Below, in pieces: positions 6,684-14,770 of a DNA stretch of 64,000 nt; position 1 is the first letter of the stretch, and each line of letters starts with the position of its first letter. Source of the DNA: Prochlorococcus sp. AG-355-I20 (GTDB lineage: Bacteria > Cyanobacteriota > Cyanobacteriia > PCC-6307 > Cyanobiaceae); contig QCDM01000001.1 of the NCBI GenBank assembly GCA_003280895.1, forward strand, positions 116,193 through 180,192, written 5' to 3'. The position numbers and the translations under genes were made by a program. Below the pieces are notes generated by a model. That model was not told the origin of the DNA, did no database searches, and saw only the letters and a program-made list of their open reading frames with translations.

Positions 6684-7760
6684 CTATATATATACCTTAT
6701 GTGCTCCAGGATATAAAAAATAAAAACTATTTTTATTTATCGAAAGAGAACATTTATCACCATTATTTAGGAGATTATTGATATCAGTTCTAACCCGCAA
6801 TATGTTTCCATTAATAGTTACTTTATATATAAGAAATTCTCCAAGAAATTCTTTAGATATTACATTCGCATTTCCAGACTCTGATCTTTTAATTGAAATA
6901 AATTTAGGCGAAATTGACATACTTTTAATATTTGTATTTTGTAAAACCCCTGAACTATTTATTTCACCTAAACAAGACACATATGAATTACCATTTTTTT
7001 GAAGATTAATAATATTATTACCCAAAATAAAACTACTAACAAATAGTGTCTTGGGATTGTTTAGAAGGTTAATTGGTGTATCAATTTGATGTATTTTTCC
7101 TTCATTCATGACGGCAACTTTATCGCAAATTGACATTGCCTCTTCCGGATCATGAGTAACCATCAATCCACTTGAATTACAACCTTTTAGGATATTTGGG
7201 AGTTCACTTCTCAATTTTAGTTTGACATGCATATCAAGACTACAAAATGGTTCATCTAATAAAATAAAATTAGTGCCAGGAGCAAGAGCTCTCGCAATTG
7301 CTAGTCTTTGTTTTTGGCCTCCAGATAATTCATGTGGGTATCTTCCAATAAAACTATTAAGACCTACAACATTTAATAAATAGTCAACTCTAGATCTATC
7401 TTTTTTATTTTTTAAACCAAAAATTACATTTTCCAAAACAGTTAAGTGAGGGAAAAGTGCATAATCTTGAAAAACCATACCAATATTTCTTTTCTCAGGA
7501 CTAAGAATTTTTTTCTCACTTGAAATTTCCTTATCATTTAGAGAAATTCTCCCTCTAGAGGGATATTCGAACCCCGCAATTAATCTTAAAAGAGTAGTTT
7601 TTCCGCAACCAGAAGGACCAAGCAAACCTAACAATTCGCCATTTTCAATTTTAAGGTTAATTGCGTTTAATATCCAATTTGAACATTCTCGCTTATCATA
7701 TTTATGATGCAAATCATCAATTATTAACGCATCATTTTTCACTAAGTTTTTCTTATTCAA
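6684..7760 (-). CDS. futC: Ferric iron-type ABC transporter ATP-binding protein (FutC/FbpC-like)
   Basis: The ATPase domain has Walker A GPSGCGKTT, signature LSGGQKQR, Walker B ILLDEPF and H-loop VTHD. The Q-loop carries QDYALFPHLTVLENV. A C-terminal TOBE-like region (about 250-358) makes it a CysA/PotA/FbpC-class importer ATPase. The FbpC/FutC assignment rests on overall resemblance and the adjacent ferritin and Fur-like sites; a polyamine or sulfate importer is less likely. The longest frame starts at TTG 7760, while GTG at codon 7 is an alternative. Permease and binding protein genes are not in this window. Confidence 0.75.
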   Translation of the reverse strand: MNKKNLVKNDALIIDDLHHKYDKRECSNWILNAINLKIENGELLGLLGPSGCGKTTLLRLIAGFEYPSRGRISLNDKEISSEKKILSPEKRNIGMVFQDYALFPHLTVLENVIFGLKNKKDRSRVDYLLNVVGLNSFIGRYPHELSGGQKQRLAIARALAPGTNFILLDEPFCSLDMHVKLKLRSELPNILKGCNSSGLMVTHDPEEAMSICDKVAVMNEGKIHQIDTPINLLNNPKTLFVSSFILGNNIINLQKNGNSYVSCLGEINSSGVLQNTNIKSMSISPKFISIKRSESGNANVISKEFLGEFLIYKVTINGNILRVRTDINNLLNNGDKCSLSINKNSFYFLYPGAHKVYI

Positions 7761-7837
7761 ATATATTAAGTTAGCAGAAAATATTCACCTAAAATATCCC
7801 TTGTATAATTTTATACATCGTTTAATTTTCAAATTTA

Positions 7838-8491
7838 ATGAGAAAGTCCGAAAGAGCAGAAATAATCCTTAAGGAACTCAAAAAGCTATATCCATCGCCT
7901 CCAATACCTCTTGATCATACAAATGCGTATACACTTCTAGTCGCCGTAGTTTTAAGTGCTCAATCAACAGACAAGAAAGTTAATGAATTAACAAAAAGCC
8001 TATTTAAAGTTGCAGATAATCCAGAAAAGATGGTGCAGCTAGGTATTAATGGCATTTACGAATACATAAAATTTTTAGGTCTATCTAATCAAAAATCAAA
8101 GAACATTTATAACTTATCTAAATTATTGATTGAGAAGCATAATGGCGTGGTCCCAGATTGTTTTGAGAAGCTTGAATCTCTTCCAGGGGTAGGTCATAAA
8201 ACAGCATCAGTTGTAATGTCTCAAGTGTTTAAAATACCCACATTCCCAGTAGATACTCACATACACAGGTTGGCACAAAGATGGGGTCTATCAAATGGAG
8301 ATAACGTAGTTCAAACAGAAAAAGACCTAAAAAAAATATTTCCTGTAAATGATTGGAATACCTTACATTTGCAAATAATCTTTTATGGCAGAGAATACTG
8401 TACTGCAAGAGGTTGTGATGGAACAAAATGTTATTTATGTCGCACTCTTTATCCCAAAAGAAAAAAGAAATTTATATGTAAAAAGCCTTAA
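7838..8491 (+). CDS. nth: Endonuclease III, base-excision DNA glycosylase/AP lyase
   Basis: The helix-hairpin-helix LPGVGHKTASVV carries the catalytic Lys and is followed by VDTHIHR with the catalytic Asp, as in E. coli Nth. The length of 217 residues fits the family. The C-terminal iron-sulfur cysteines are C188, C193, C198 and C201, plus C214 near the end. The spacing differs from the classic C-x6-C-x2-C-x5-C, and the usual last cysteine position after C-x2-C holds RTLYP. The enzyme removes oxidised pyrimidines. It is divergent from the iron ABC gene and 35 bases ahead of an SDR gene. Confidence 0.93.
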   Translation: MRKSERAEIILKELKKLYPSPPIPLDHTNAYTLLVAVVLSAQSTDKKVNELTKSLFKVADNPEKMVQLGINGIYEYIKFLGLSNQKSKNIYNLSKLLIEKHNGVVPDCFEKLESLPGVGHKTASVVMSQVFKIPTFPVDTHIHRLAQRWGLSNGDNVVQTEKDLKKIFPVNDWNTLHLQIIFYGREYCTARGCDGTKCYLCRTLYPKRKKKFICKKP

Positions 8492-8526
8492 GAAATTTAT
8501 ATAATATTTAAATTAGTTTTTTAATC

Positions 8527-9186
8527 ATGAAAATAGCAATTACTGGTGCATCGGGGAAAACAGGTTATAGAATTTCCGAAGAAGCAGTTAAGAAAGGATA
8601 TAAAGTAAGGCAAATCATCAGAAAGAATTCAAAAGTCTCAGCAGGATTAGAGCGTTTAGAAACAATTAGGGTTTCATTAGAAAACAAAGGAGAACTTGAT
8701 GAAGCTTTAAAAGATATTGATGCTTTGATAATTGCGACTGGAGCGAGAGCATCATTAGATTTAACTGGTCCTGCAAAGGTTGATGCATTAGGTGTATACA
8801 GGCAATTAGAGAGTTGCAAAAGAGTTGGTATTAAAAGAGTTATTTTAGTTAGTTCCCTTTGTACTGGTAAATTATTTCACCCATTAAACTTATTTGGTTT
8901 GATTCTTATTTGGAAGAAATTAGGTGAAAACTTTCTACGCAATTCAAATTTTGAATGGACTATTATTAGACCTGGAGGATTAAAGGAAAATGAAGATATT
9001 AAATCAGAAAATATAAATTATTCAAAAGAGGATACTCAAATTAATGGATCAATCCCAAGAAGATTAGTTGCGCAATGTTGTATAGATTCTTTAAAAAACA
9101 AAGAATCCATAAATAAATTAATAGAAGTTACAAGTTCGAATGAGAATAAAAAGATATCTTTTAAAAAAGCTATGCAAATGATTTAA
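8527..9186 (+). CDS. NAD(P)-binding atypical short-chain dehydrogenase (NmrA/Tic62-like)
   Basis: The N-terminal Rossmann motif is TGASGKTG (7-14), with a conserved VILVSSLCTG strand and a W-T-I-I-R-P-G-G-L segment typical of the atypical SDR group that includes NmrA, YwnB and the Tic62 N-terminal domain. The classic Tyr-x3-Lys catalytic pair is not seen, so it may sense or bind NAD(P)H rather than reduce a substrate. It is 219 residues, soluble, and likely co-transcribed with nth. The exact role is unknown. Confidence 0.8.
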   Translation: MKIAITGASGKTGYRISEEAVKKGYKVRQIIRKNSKVSAGLERLETIRVSLENKGELDEALKDIDALIIATGARASLDLTGPAKVDALGVYRQLESCKRVGIKRVILVSSLCTGKLFHPLNLFGLILIWKKLGENFLRNSNFEWTIIRPGGLKENEDIKSENINYSKEDTQINGSIPRRLVAQCCIDSLKNKESINKLIEVTSSNENKKISFKKAMQMI

Positions 9187-9212
9187 AAGATGTAAATATA
9201 TAAATTAAAACT

Positions 9213-9401
9213 ATGAAAATAAATCCCAAAATTGACGCATTACAATTAATGCTTACTGATTTAAGAACTAGAAATGAGCCAATAAGACATAAAGCTGCAT
9301 TTAAAGGCTGTCAACCAGAATTTCAAAGTCTTGTATCAAGATTAATAAAGCAGTTAGAGGAGGAATTAGTTGTTGAAAAGCTTACTAATCGTGATAGTTA
9401 A
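9213..9401 (+). CDS. Conserved-looking small protein, 62 aa
   Basis: A soluble helical protein with a charged, amphipathic pattern (IDALQLMLTDLRTRNEP, then FQSLVSRLIKQLEEEL) and one Cys. It follows the SDR gene by 26 bases on the same strand, so it may share its transcript. There is no signal peptide or membrane segment. The family is not recognised; the pattern suggests a small helical-hairpin protein. Confidence 0.65.
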   Translation: MKINPKIDALQLMLTDLRTRNEPIRHKAAFKGCQPEFQSLVSRLIKQLEEELVVEKLTNRDS

Positions 9402-9411
9402 AAAATTTAGA

Positions 9412-10023
9412 TTACTTAAATGAAATTAAGTTATCCAATTTTGCTTGTTCTGAAAGTTCATCATATCCTCCAAAAAATTTATTATCCAAAAATATTTGAG
9501 GGAAAGTATTATGGCTACTTTGAGCCATAATTTTTTGAAAGCTCTCATCATTGTCTATTAGAGTAACTTCATGAGGGATAGATAAAGAATTAAGCAACCT
9601 AATTGCTCTTTTAGACCAAGGACAATCCTTTAAAATGTATGCTTTTACACGTGATTCATTAGTGATTAAATCATGATTTGAGATATTAATAATTTTCTGT
9701 TCAAAAGAAAGTAATAATATATCAGTACCTTTTTTTACAATACATCCCTCCTCAAGATGCCCGCCAAACACATTACATCCCTCATCTGCAAAACTCAAAT
9801 GTAAATGAACATCTCCTTTATTAAAATGTCCGTTTAAAGAAACTATCTCTAGATTTCCTTCAAATTTATTTATCTCTTGATTACCTGGGCATTGAATACA
9901 AACTGTTCTAAGATTACCAACCACTCCAGAAACATACCCATATAAATTATTCGATAAAGAATATTCTTTAATTGAATTTATCAAATCAGATTCTGGAGAT
10001 AGCTTTAGGCTATGAGGCTGCAT
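9412..10023 (-). CDS. PCC (DUF296) domain fused to a glutaredoxin domain
   Basis: Residues 1-115 form a PCC/DUF296 domain with the hallmark metal-binding histidines H73-L-H75 and GGH89L, and the segment YVSGVVGNLRTVCIQ. Residues 126-203 form a glutaredoxin: AYILKDCPWS with C134 in a monothiol-like CPWS site, the cis-proline segment TFPQIF and the glutathione-binding GGYDEL. The joined frame has no stop between the halves. In bacteria free-standing PCC proteins have unknown biochemical roles; plant relatives are nuclear DNA-binding proteins. A redox-linked function is inferred from the fusion. It is divergent from pgsA and convergent with the 62-aa gene. Confidence 0.82.
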   Translation of the reverse strand: MQPHSLKLSPESDLINSIKEYSLSNNLYGYVSGVVGNLRTVCIQCPGNQEINKFEGNLEIVSLNGHFNKGDVHLHLSFADEGCNVFGGHLEEGCIVKKGTDILLLSFEQKIINISNHDLITNESRVKAYILKDCPWSKRAIRLLNSLSIPHEVTLIDNDESFQKIMAQSSHNTFPQIFLDNKFFGGYDELSEQAKLDNLISFK

Positions 10024-10095
10024 TAGATATAAGGAATAATTTTGTAATATAAAACATAATCATTCATAAAGAGAAGTTGAGTTTATAATCTTTAG

Positions 10096-10124
10096 GATTC
10101 AGATTTAAATTAAATCTTAGAATC
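10096..10124. repeat. Hairpin-forming inverted repeat in the divergent spacer before pgsA
   Basis: GATTC-AGATTTA and TAAATCT-TA-GAATC can pair over 12 positions with a two-base bulge and a three-base AAT loop. It lies between the divergent PCC-glutaredoxin and pgsA genes, 72 bases above the former and 111 bases before the latter. It could be an operator or a leader hairpin. No U-run follows in either direction, so it is not a simple terminator. Confidence 0.35.
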
Positions 10125-10235
10125 TAGCATCAAAAACCATTTAAAATTTTTACTAAAAATTTAAGCTTGTTGAGAGTGTAATATATTTTTTATATACAAA
10201 AACAAATTTGTTATTAAGAAAAAATCTTAAAAAAT

Positions 10236-10748
10236 ATGGCATTGAATATTCCCAATTTATTATCGATATCTCGCCTTTTCCTTGTATTTCCATTAATACT
10301 TTTTTTAGAAATTAACAGACCTCTTTATGTCTTTATATTGATTATTATTGGAGGTTTAACTGATTATTTTGACGGGTTAGTTGCAAGGAAATTTAATCTT
10401 AAGAGCAGATTAGGAGCTATTCTTGATCCCTTAAGCGATAAAGTATTCTATTTAATTCCTTTGACCTTCCTTTGTAAAAATAATTTTATACCCTTCTGGT
10501 CTTTGTCATTAATTTTATTTAGAGAATTAATTATCTCTAGCCTAAGGAACTCTACAAAAGACGGATTACCAGCATCAATTTTAGGAAAATATAAAACATT
10601 TTTCTTTTTTATTTCAGTAATTACCTTCTTTACACCATTAAAAATTAGCTTATTGAATAATTTGGCTTTAATTTTTTATTGGTTAGGATTCATCCTGACT
10701 TTTGTGACTTTATTAGGCTATTTAAGAATTAAAAAGAATATTATCTGA
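10236..10748 (+). CDS. pgsA: CDP-alcohol phosphatidyltransferase, probable phosphatidylglycerophosphate synthase
   Basis: The CDP-alcohol phosphotransferase motif is perfect: D46-G-x2-A50-R51-x8-G60-x3-D64-x3-D68. Four or more hydrophobic helices surround it. At 170 residues and with the N-terminus NIPNLLSISRL it fits PgsA, which joins CDP-diacylglycerol and glycerol-3-phosphate. Phosphatidylglycerol is the sole major thylakoid phospholipid in cyanobacteria, so the gene is expected to be essential. Its end overlaps the convergent SDR gene by 27 bases. Confidence 0.9.
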   Translation: MALNIPNLLSISRLFLVFPLILFLEINRPLYVFILIIIGGLTDYFDGLVARKFNLKSRLGAILDPLSDKVFYLIPLTFLCKNNFIPFWSLSLILFRELIISSLRNSTKDGLPASILGKYKTFFFFISVITFFTPLKISLLNNLALIFYWLGFILTFVTLLGYLRIKKNII

Positions 10749-11648
10749 ATTTTCATCAAACGCCTCACTCTTTTTATTATTAAAATCATTTAAGAAACTA
10801 TCCTTTAGACCATTAAGTAAATCAAAAGTTGGCGCCCAATCTAAATCACGTTTTATCTTAGAGATATCAGTCTGATAATGATTTAATCTAATTGGAAATC
10901 CCTTTCGAGACTTAGGATCTAATTTTTGATAATCAAATGTTCTTAAAGAAATCTCATTTTGGTTTAATCCAAGAACATTCGCACAGAAATAAATTAAACC
11001 CTTTATTGTTACTCCTTTTTCACCTGAACAATTGTAAATATTATTTTTGGAATTTTCAAAATTTATGCATCTAATCATTACATCAGTTAGATCCGAAACA
11101 TGCCCTAGCTGCGTAATTAAAGAACCGTCACCAGGGATTGGTATAGATTTTTTAGTAAATAACCTTTCAAAAAACCAATTTTCAATTTTATTATAATTTC
11201 CTGGTCCATAAATATAAGTAGGTCTAAAACTTGTAAAAGGAATTTTTTGTTTTTTTAACCAATCTTCTGTCTCAAACTTTCCTTTATGCCTACTCTTTGG
11301 ATCAATTGGATCAACTTCGGATAAGGGTAGTTCACAATTATCTTTATAAACACCTGCAGAGCTTACATATATATATCTCTGGAAAGAGTTATCTAAATTT
11401 TCTATAAGAAGTTTGGTTTGTTCTAACTCTCGTCCAGAAATATCAAAAACAACATCATATTTTTCATTTCTTAGCTTGATGATATCTTCTGAATTATTTC
11501 TATCACCCTTAATTAAATTTGTTTTTTCAGGATTACTTTTATTACCCCTAGTGAATATATCAATATCATAATTTTTACTTAATAACTTTCTAACCAAAGA
11601 CTTGCCAACAAATCTAGTGCCACCCATTACAAGAATTTTCATATTCAA
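10722..11648 (-). CDS. NAD-dependent epimerase-like protein, CSP41 type
   Basis: An extended-SDR Rossmann fold with GGTRFVGK at 9-16, YVSSAGVY, and RPTYIYGPGN in the substrate-proximal half. The length of 308 residues and overall sequence resemble CSP41, the chloroplast stem-loop binding protein group, and its cyanobacterial relatives. The usual catalytic Tyr-x3-Lys is not in place: the region after the SSAGVY strand reads DPKSRHKGKFETE. It is therefore probably not a sugar epimerase. In plants CSP41 binds RNA and stabilises plastid transcripts; that role here is inference. It overlaps pgsA convergently by 27 bases. Confidence 0.82.
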   Translation of the reverse strand: MNMKILVMGGTRFVGKSLVRKLLSKNYDIDIFTRGNKSNPEKTNLIKGDRNNSEDIIKLRNEKYDVVFDISGRELEQTKLLIENLDNSFQRYIYVSSAGVYKDNCELPLSEVDPIDPKSRHKGKFETEDWLKKQKIPFTSFRPTYIYGPGNYNKIENWFFERLFTKKSIPIPGDGSLITQLGHVSDLTDVMIRCINFENSKNNIYNCSGEKGVTIKGLIYFCANVLGLNQNEISLRTFDYQKLDPKSRKGFPIRLNHYQTDISKIKRDLDWAPTFDLLNGLKDSFLNDFNNKKSEAFDENSDNILFNS

Positions 11649-11734
11649 AAAATATTTAACTAAAGTAGTAATCTTAAATAGAATTACATATTGAATAGTA
11701 CTACTAATAAGTAATTAATGAAAAGGATGATTCT

Positions 11735-12502
11735 ATGGACCTAATACCAGCAATTGATTTGATGAATGGTAAGTGTGTAAGGCTTTTTAAAGGCGACTTT
11801 AATAAAAGAAAAGACTTCACAAAAGAGCCTCATGAGCAAGCTAAATTTTGGGAAAGCGAAGGAGCAAAATATATACATATAGTTGATTTGGATGCTGCAA
11901 AAACTGGATCCCCAACAAATGATAAATCAATAAAAAAGATTGCAAAAACAGTTAACATACCTATTCAAATAGGTGGGGGCATAAGGTCTCAAGAAAGGAT
12001 AGAACAATTATTTTCTTATGGTATTGAGAAAGTTATCATGGGAACCTCTGCCATAGAAAATAAAGAACTAGTTAAAGACTTATCAAATAAATTTCCTGGA
12101 AGGATAATTGTTGGGATAGATGCAAAAGATGGAAAAGTTAGTACGAGGGGTTGGCTTGAGCAATCTAATATTTTTGCCACAGATCTAGTAAAGGAGTTTT
12201 CTTCATTTAAAATTGCTAGTTTTATTGTTACTGATATAAATACAGATGGGACTTTAGAAGGAACAAATGAAGTCTTCATAAAAAGCATACTTGAAATTAC
12301 AGATATTCCAGTAATAGCCTCAGGTGGTGTTGGTTCAATTTCTGATTTATTATCGTTAATAAAATTTGAAAACTCTGGACTCTTTGGAGTAATAGTAGGT
12401 AAAGCTCTATATGAAAATAAATTCACGATAAACGAAGCGAATAATGTATTGTCAGCAGAGAGATTAAATGACTTTGATTTAAATACAAATTACTACGCTT
12501 AA
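11735..12502 (+). CDS. hisA: ProFAR isomerase of histidine biosynthesis
   Basis: This (beta-alpha)8-barrel enzyme isomerises ProFAR to PRFAR in histidine synthesis. The family start MDLIPAIDLMNGKCVRL is intact with catalytic D8. The second half has VGIDAKDGKVSTRGW and ITDIPVIASGGVGS, the phosphate-binding loop. It is full length at 255 residues. It is divergent from the CSP41-like gene and stands as a single cistron with spacers on both sides. Confidence 0.96.
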   Translation: MDLIPAIDLMNGKCVRLFKGDFNKRKDFTKEPHEQAKFWESEGAKYIHIVDLDAAKTGSPTNDKSIKKIAKTVNIPIQIGGGIRSQERIEQLFSYGIEKVIMGTSAIENKELVKDLSNKFPGRIIVGIDAKDGKVSTRGWLEQSNIFATDLVKEFSSFKIASFIVTDINTDGTLEGTNEVFIKSILEITDIPVIASGGVGSISDLLSLIKFENSGLFGVIVGKALYENKFTINEANNVLSAERLNDFDLNTNYYA

Positions 12503-12581
12503 AAGAGTATAAAAATTGATTTAAGGCTGGTGTTTGCAGTAATTGTTAGTTAATTTTGTATAAGAGATAAGAAATTTAGTC

Positions 12582-14198
12582 TTGGAATTAATTTCAAAAA
12601 AATCGATATTGATTATTGCTCCAAGCTTAATAGCAGAATCTTTATCGCTTAAGTTAACATCACTAGACCAAAATTTAGAAATTAATTTTAATAATGGAAC
12701 AGGTGATAAAACTCCAGATTTAGTTATATGGAATGTTCTTAATTTTCAATCAGAAGATCTTATAAGGTTAGAATTATTAAAATTAAGAGAAAAATATGAT
12801 GAGTCAAAGTTTCTTATAATTCTCTCTGGCGAACTTGTTTATGAAGCAAATACCCCTCCATCGTTAAATGCTGAAGGTTTTCTTTTAAATCCTAGTGTAG
12901 AAAAAGTTCTTGAATCTATTGATACCATTTTAAATGGAGGAAGGGTATTTGATATTAAAAATAATTCCCGAATTCAATTAAACAAAAATAAGCCTCTCTC
13001 TTTTAGTCAAAAAATTCTAACTTCAGGCCTCAAACAAATAGATTCTGAAATTAATTACATATTCAAATATGTCAACTCTGATTCAACACCAGAATTTTAT
13101 AAATTCATTTTAAAAGGAAGATTAAGAGAACTTATTACTGCAAAATCTTTTCTAATATTTTTATGGGGTAATTCACTAGAACTTTATACAGAGGCAGTTT
13201 ACACTGAAAATATAATTAATCTTGAAAATAAGAACACTGTTTTCATTAAAGATAAAAATACCGCAGAAATATGGAATTTGATTTTAGATAGACTAAAAGA
13301 AAGGTATAGCTCAACTAACTTACAGGTTGAATTTAATAATTCATCTATAATTCTCTCTGGAATAAAGAAAGAATTCATTTCACGACTAATTTGCAAAATG
13401 TTAGATGAGTTAGATAATTTAGTAAAAAATATTAAGGAAAACTATAAGGAGAAAGATTTTAAAGAAGATTTAAATTCTCTTATAAAAGAACTTAAAGTTA
13501 ATACAATTTCAAATATTACAGACAGGTATTTTCGATTAAAAAAAGGAGGCGAATCTATTTCAATAAATGATTTTATTTATAGTGAGGTAAGTTGCGAAGA
13601 GATAGATAGAGAATCACACGAATCAATAATGTTTATTGAGCCAATTATTAAAAATGAAGCTCTTGACTATGATGGGAAATTACTCCCTTTATATGAAACA
13701 GAATCTTTTCTGATCCTTGAAAATATAATTTCAAATTGGACAATAAGGAACTGTAATTTATTGGCTTCTGAAATCTTTAATGTTTGTTCTTCTTGGCCTG
13801 AATTAAGAACTGTACTTATAAATCCTGAATTACAATCTACAAGAAATTTTGAAAGATTTAGAAATAATATTAATAACTACAATCGCTGGCATGATTATAT
13901 TTTTATGCCTATCTACTTGTATGAGAGTAAACGAGAATATATTGATATTATCGATAAAAAATTTACCCGATACTTTAAAAATGAAAATAGAGAGAAAGAA
14001 TTAGAGAATCTAGAATGGCTACAAAAACAAGTTACATTGTTAGTTGAGATAAGGGACGCCGTAGCACCGCAGTTAGAAGTTGCTGTAAAATATATCGGTA
14101 ATCTTTTCGTAACTTTCCTTACAAAGGTCGTTGGCAAAGCTATCGGTTTAGTTGGGAAAGGAATCCTTCAAGGATTAGGAAGATCAAGTTCAAAGTAA
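12582..14198 (+). CDS. DUF3685-family cyanobacterial protein (Ycf55-related)
   Basis: A 538-residue protein starting at TTG. The N-terminal 110 residues look like a receiver-type alpha/beta fold (SILIIAPSLIAESLSL, LVIWNV). The long helical remainder ends in a hydrophobic Gly-rich tail (FVTFLTKVVGKAIGLVG, then GILQGLGRSSSK). This layout matches the cyanobacterial DUF3685 family, related to plastid Ycf55, whose function is not established. It is followed 14 bases later by a lumenal thioredoxin-fold gene and so begins a long same-strand gene run. No conserved phospho-acceptor context is obvious. Confidence 0.8.
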   Translation: MELISKKSILIIAPSLIAESLSLKLTSLDQNLEINFNNGTGDKTPDLVIWNVLNFQSEDLIRLELLKLREKYDESKFLIILSGELVYEANTPPSLNAEGFLLNPSVEKVLESIDTILNGGRVFDIKNNSRIQLNKNKPLSFSQKILTSGLKQIDSEINYIFKYVNSDSTPEFYKFILKGRLRELITAKSFLIFLWGNSLELYTEAVYTENIINLENKNTVFIKDKNTAEIWNLILDRLKERYSSTNLQVEFNNSSIILSGIKKEFISRLICKMLDELDNLVKNIKENYKEKDFKEDLNSLIKELKVNTISNITDRYFRLKKGGESISINDFIYSEVSCEEIDRESHESIMFIEPIIKNEALDYDGKLLPLYETESFLILENIISNWTIRNCNLLASEIFNVCSSWPELRTVLINPELQSTRNFERFRNNINNYNRWHDYIFMPIYLYESKREYIDIIDKKFTRYFKNENREKELENLEWLQKQVTLLVEIRDAVAPQLEVAVKYIGNLFVTFLTKVVGKAIGLVGKGILQGLGRSSSK

Positions 14199-14212
14199 GT
14201 TTTTAAACTTTA

Positions 14213-14761
14213 ATGAAAATAATTCAATGGATCCTAATAGCATTAATTTTCTTAAGTCCATATAAAGCAAATGCCTCTAGAGATTCTGATAGTTACGATG
14301 GCAACATCTTTCCTATATACGCAGGTAATGGGGCTATAGTTCCTCCCCAAACAACTCTTCAAGAATCATTAAAAAATAAAAGAGTCGCAGTTTTATTTTT
14401 TTATCTTGACGATAGCTCAGATAGTAAAGCTATGGCTCCTGTAATATCCGGTTTAGATTTGATATGGAGAAATAATATAGATATCATTGCTCTAACTACT
14501 GATGAATTGCAGGATAAAGAAAATTCTGATCTTAGAAATGAGCCTAATTATTATTGGAACGGATTAATTCCACAAACCATTATTTTAAATAGTGAAGGAG
14601 AAGTGCAATATGATAAAAATGGAATGATTAATATAGATGAATTAAACAAAGTTATAGGAGAACTAAAGGGAATTGATATAAAAGATACGACATTTTCTCT
14701 AGAAAGTTTTAATGAATACAACAGTATCATTTCTGAAAAAAAAGATAAAAACATAAATTAA
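14213..14761 (+). CDS. Exported thioredoxin-fold protein without CXXC
   Basis: A signal peptide is clear (MKIIQWILIALIFLSPYKANAS, cleavage after ANA near residue 21). The mature part has a thioredoxin-like order: the strand KRVAVLFFYLDDSSDSKAM takes the place of the WCxxC region, then IDIIALTTDE and GLIPQTIILNSEGEV with the cis-Pro position. No cysteine remains, so it cannot act as a disulfide reductase; a chaperone or binding role is inferred. It probably resides in the thylakoid lumen or periplasm. The gene is sandwiched between DUF3685 and a CofE-like gene. Confidence 0.75.
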   Translation: MKIIQWILIALIFLSPYKANASRDSDSYDGNIFPIYAGNGAIVPPQTTLQESLKNKRVAVLFFYLDDSSDSKAMAPVISGLDLIWRNNIDIIALTTDELQDKENSDLRNEPNYYWNGLIPQTIILNSEGEVQYDKNGMINIDELNKVIGELKGIDIKDTTFSLESFNEYNSIISEKKDKNIN

Positions 14762-14770
14762 TTAAAAAAA

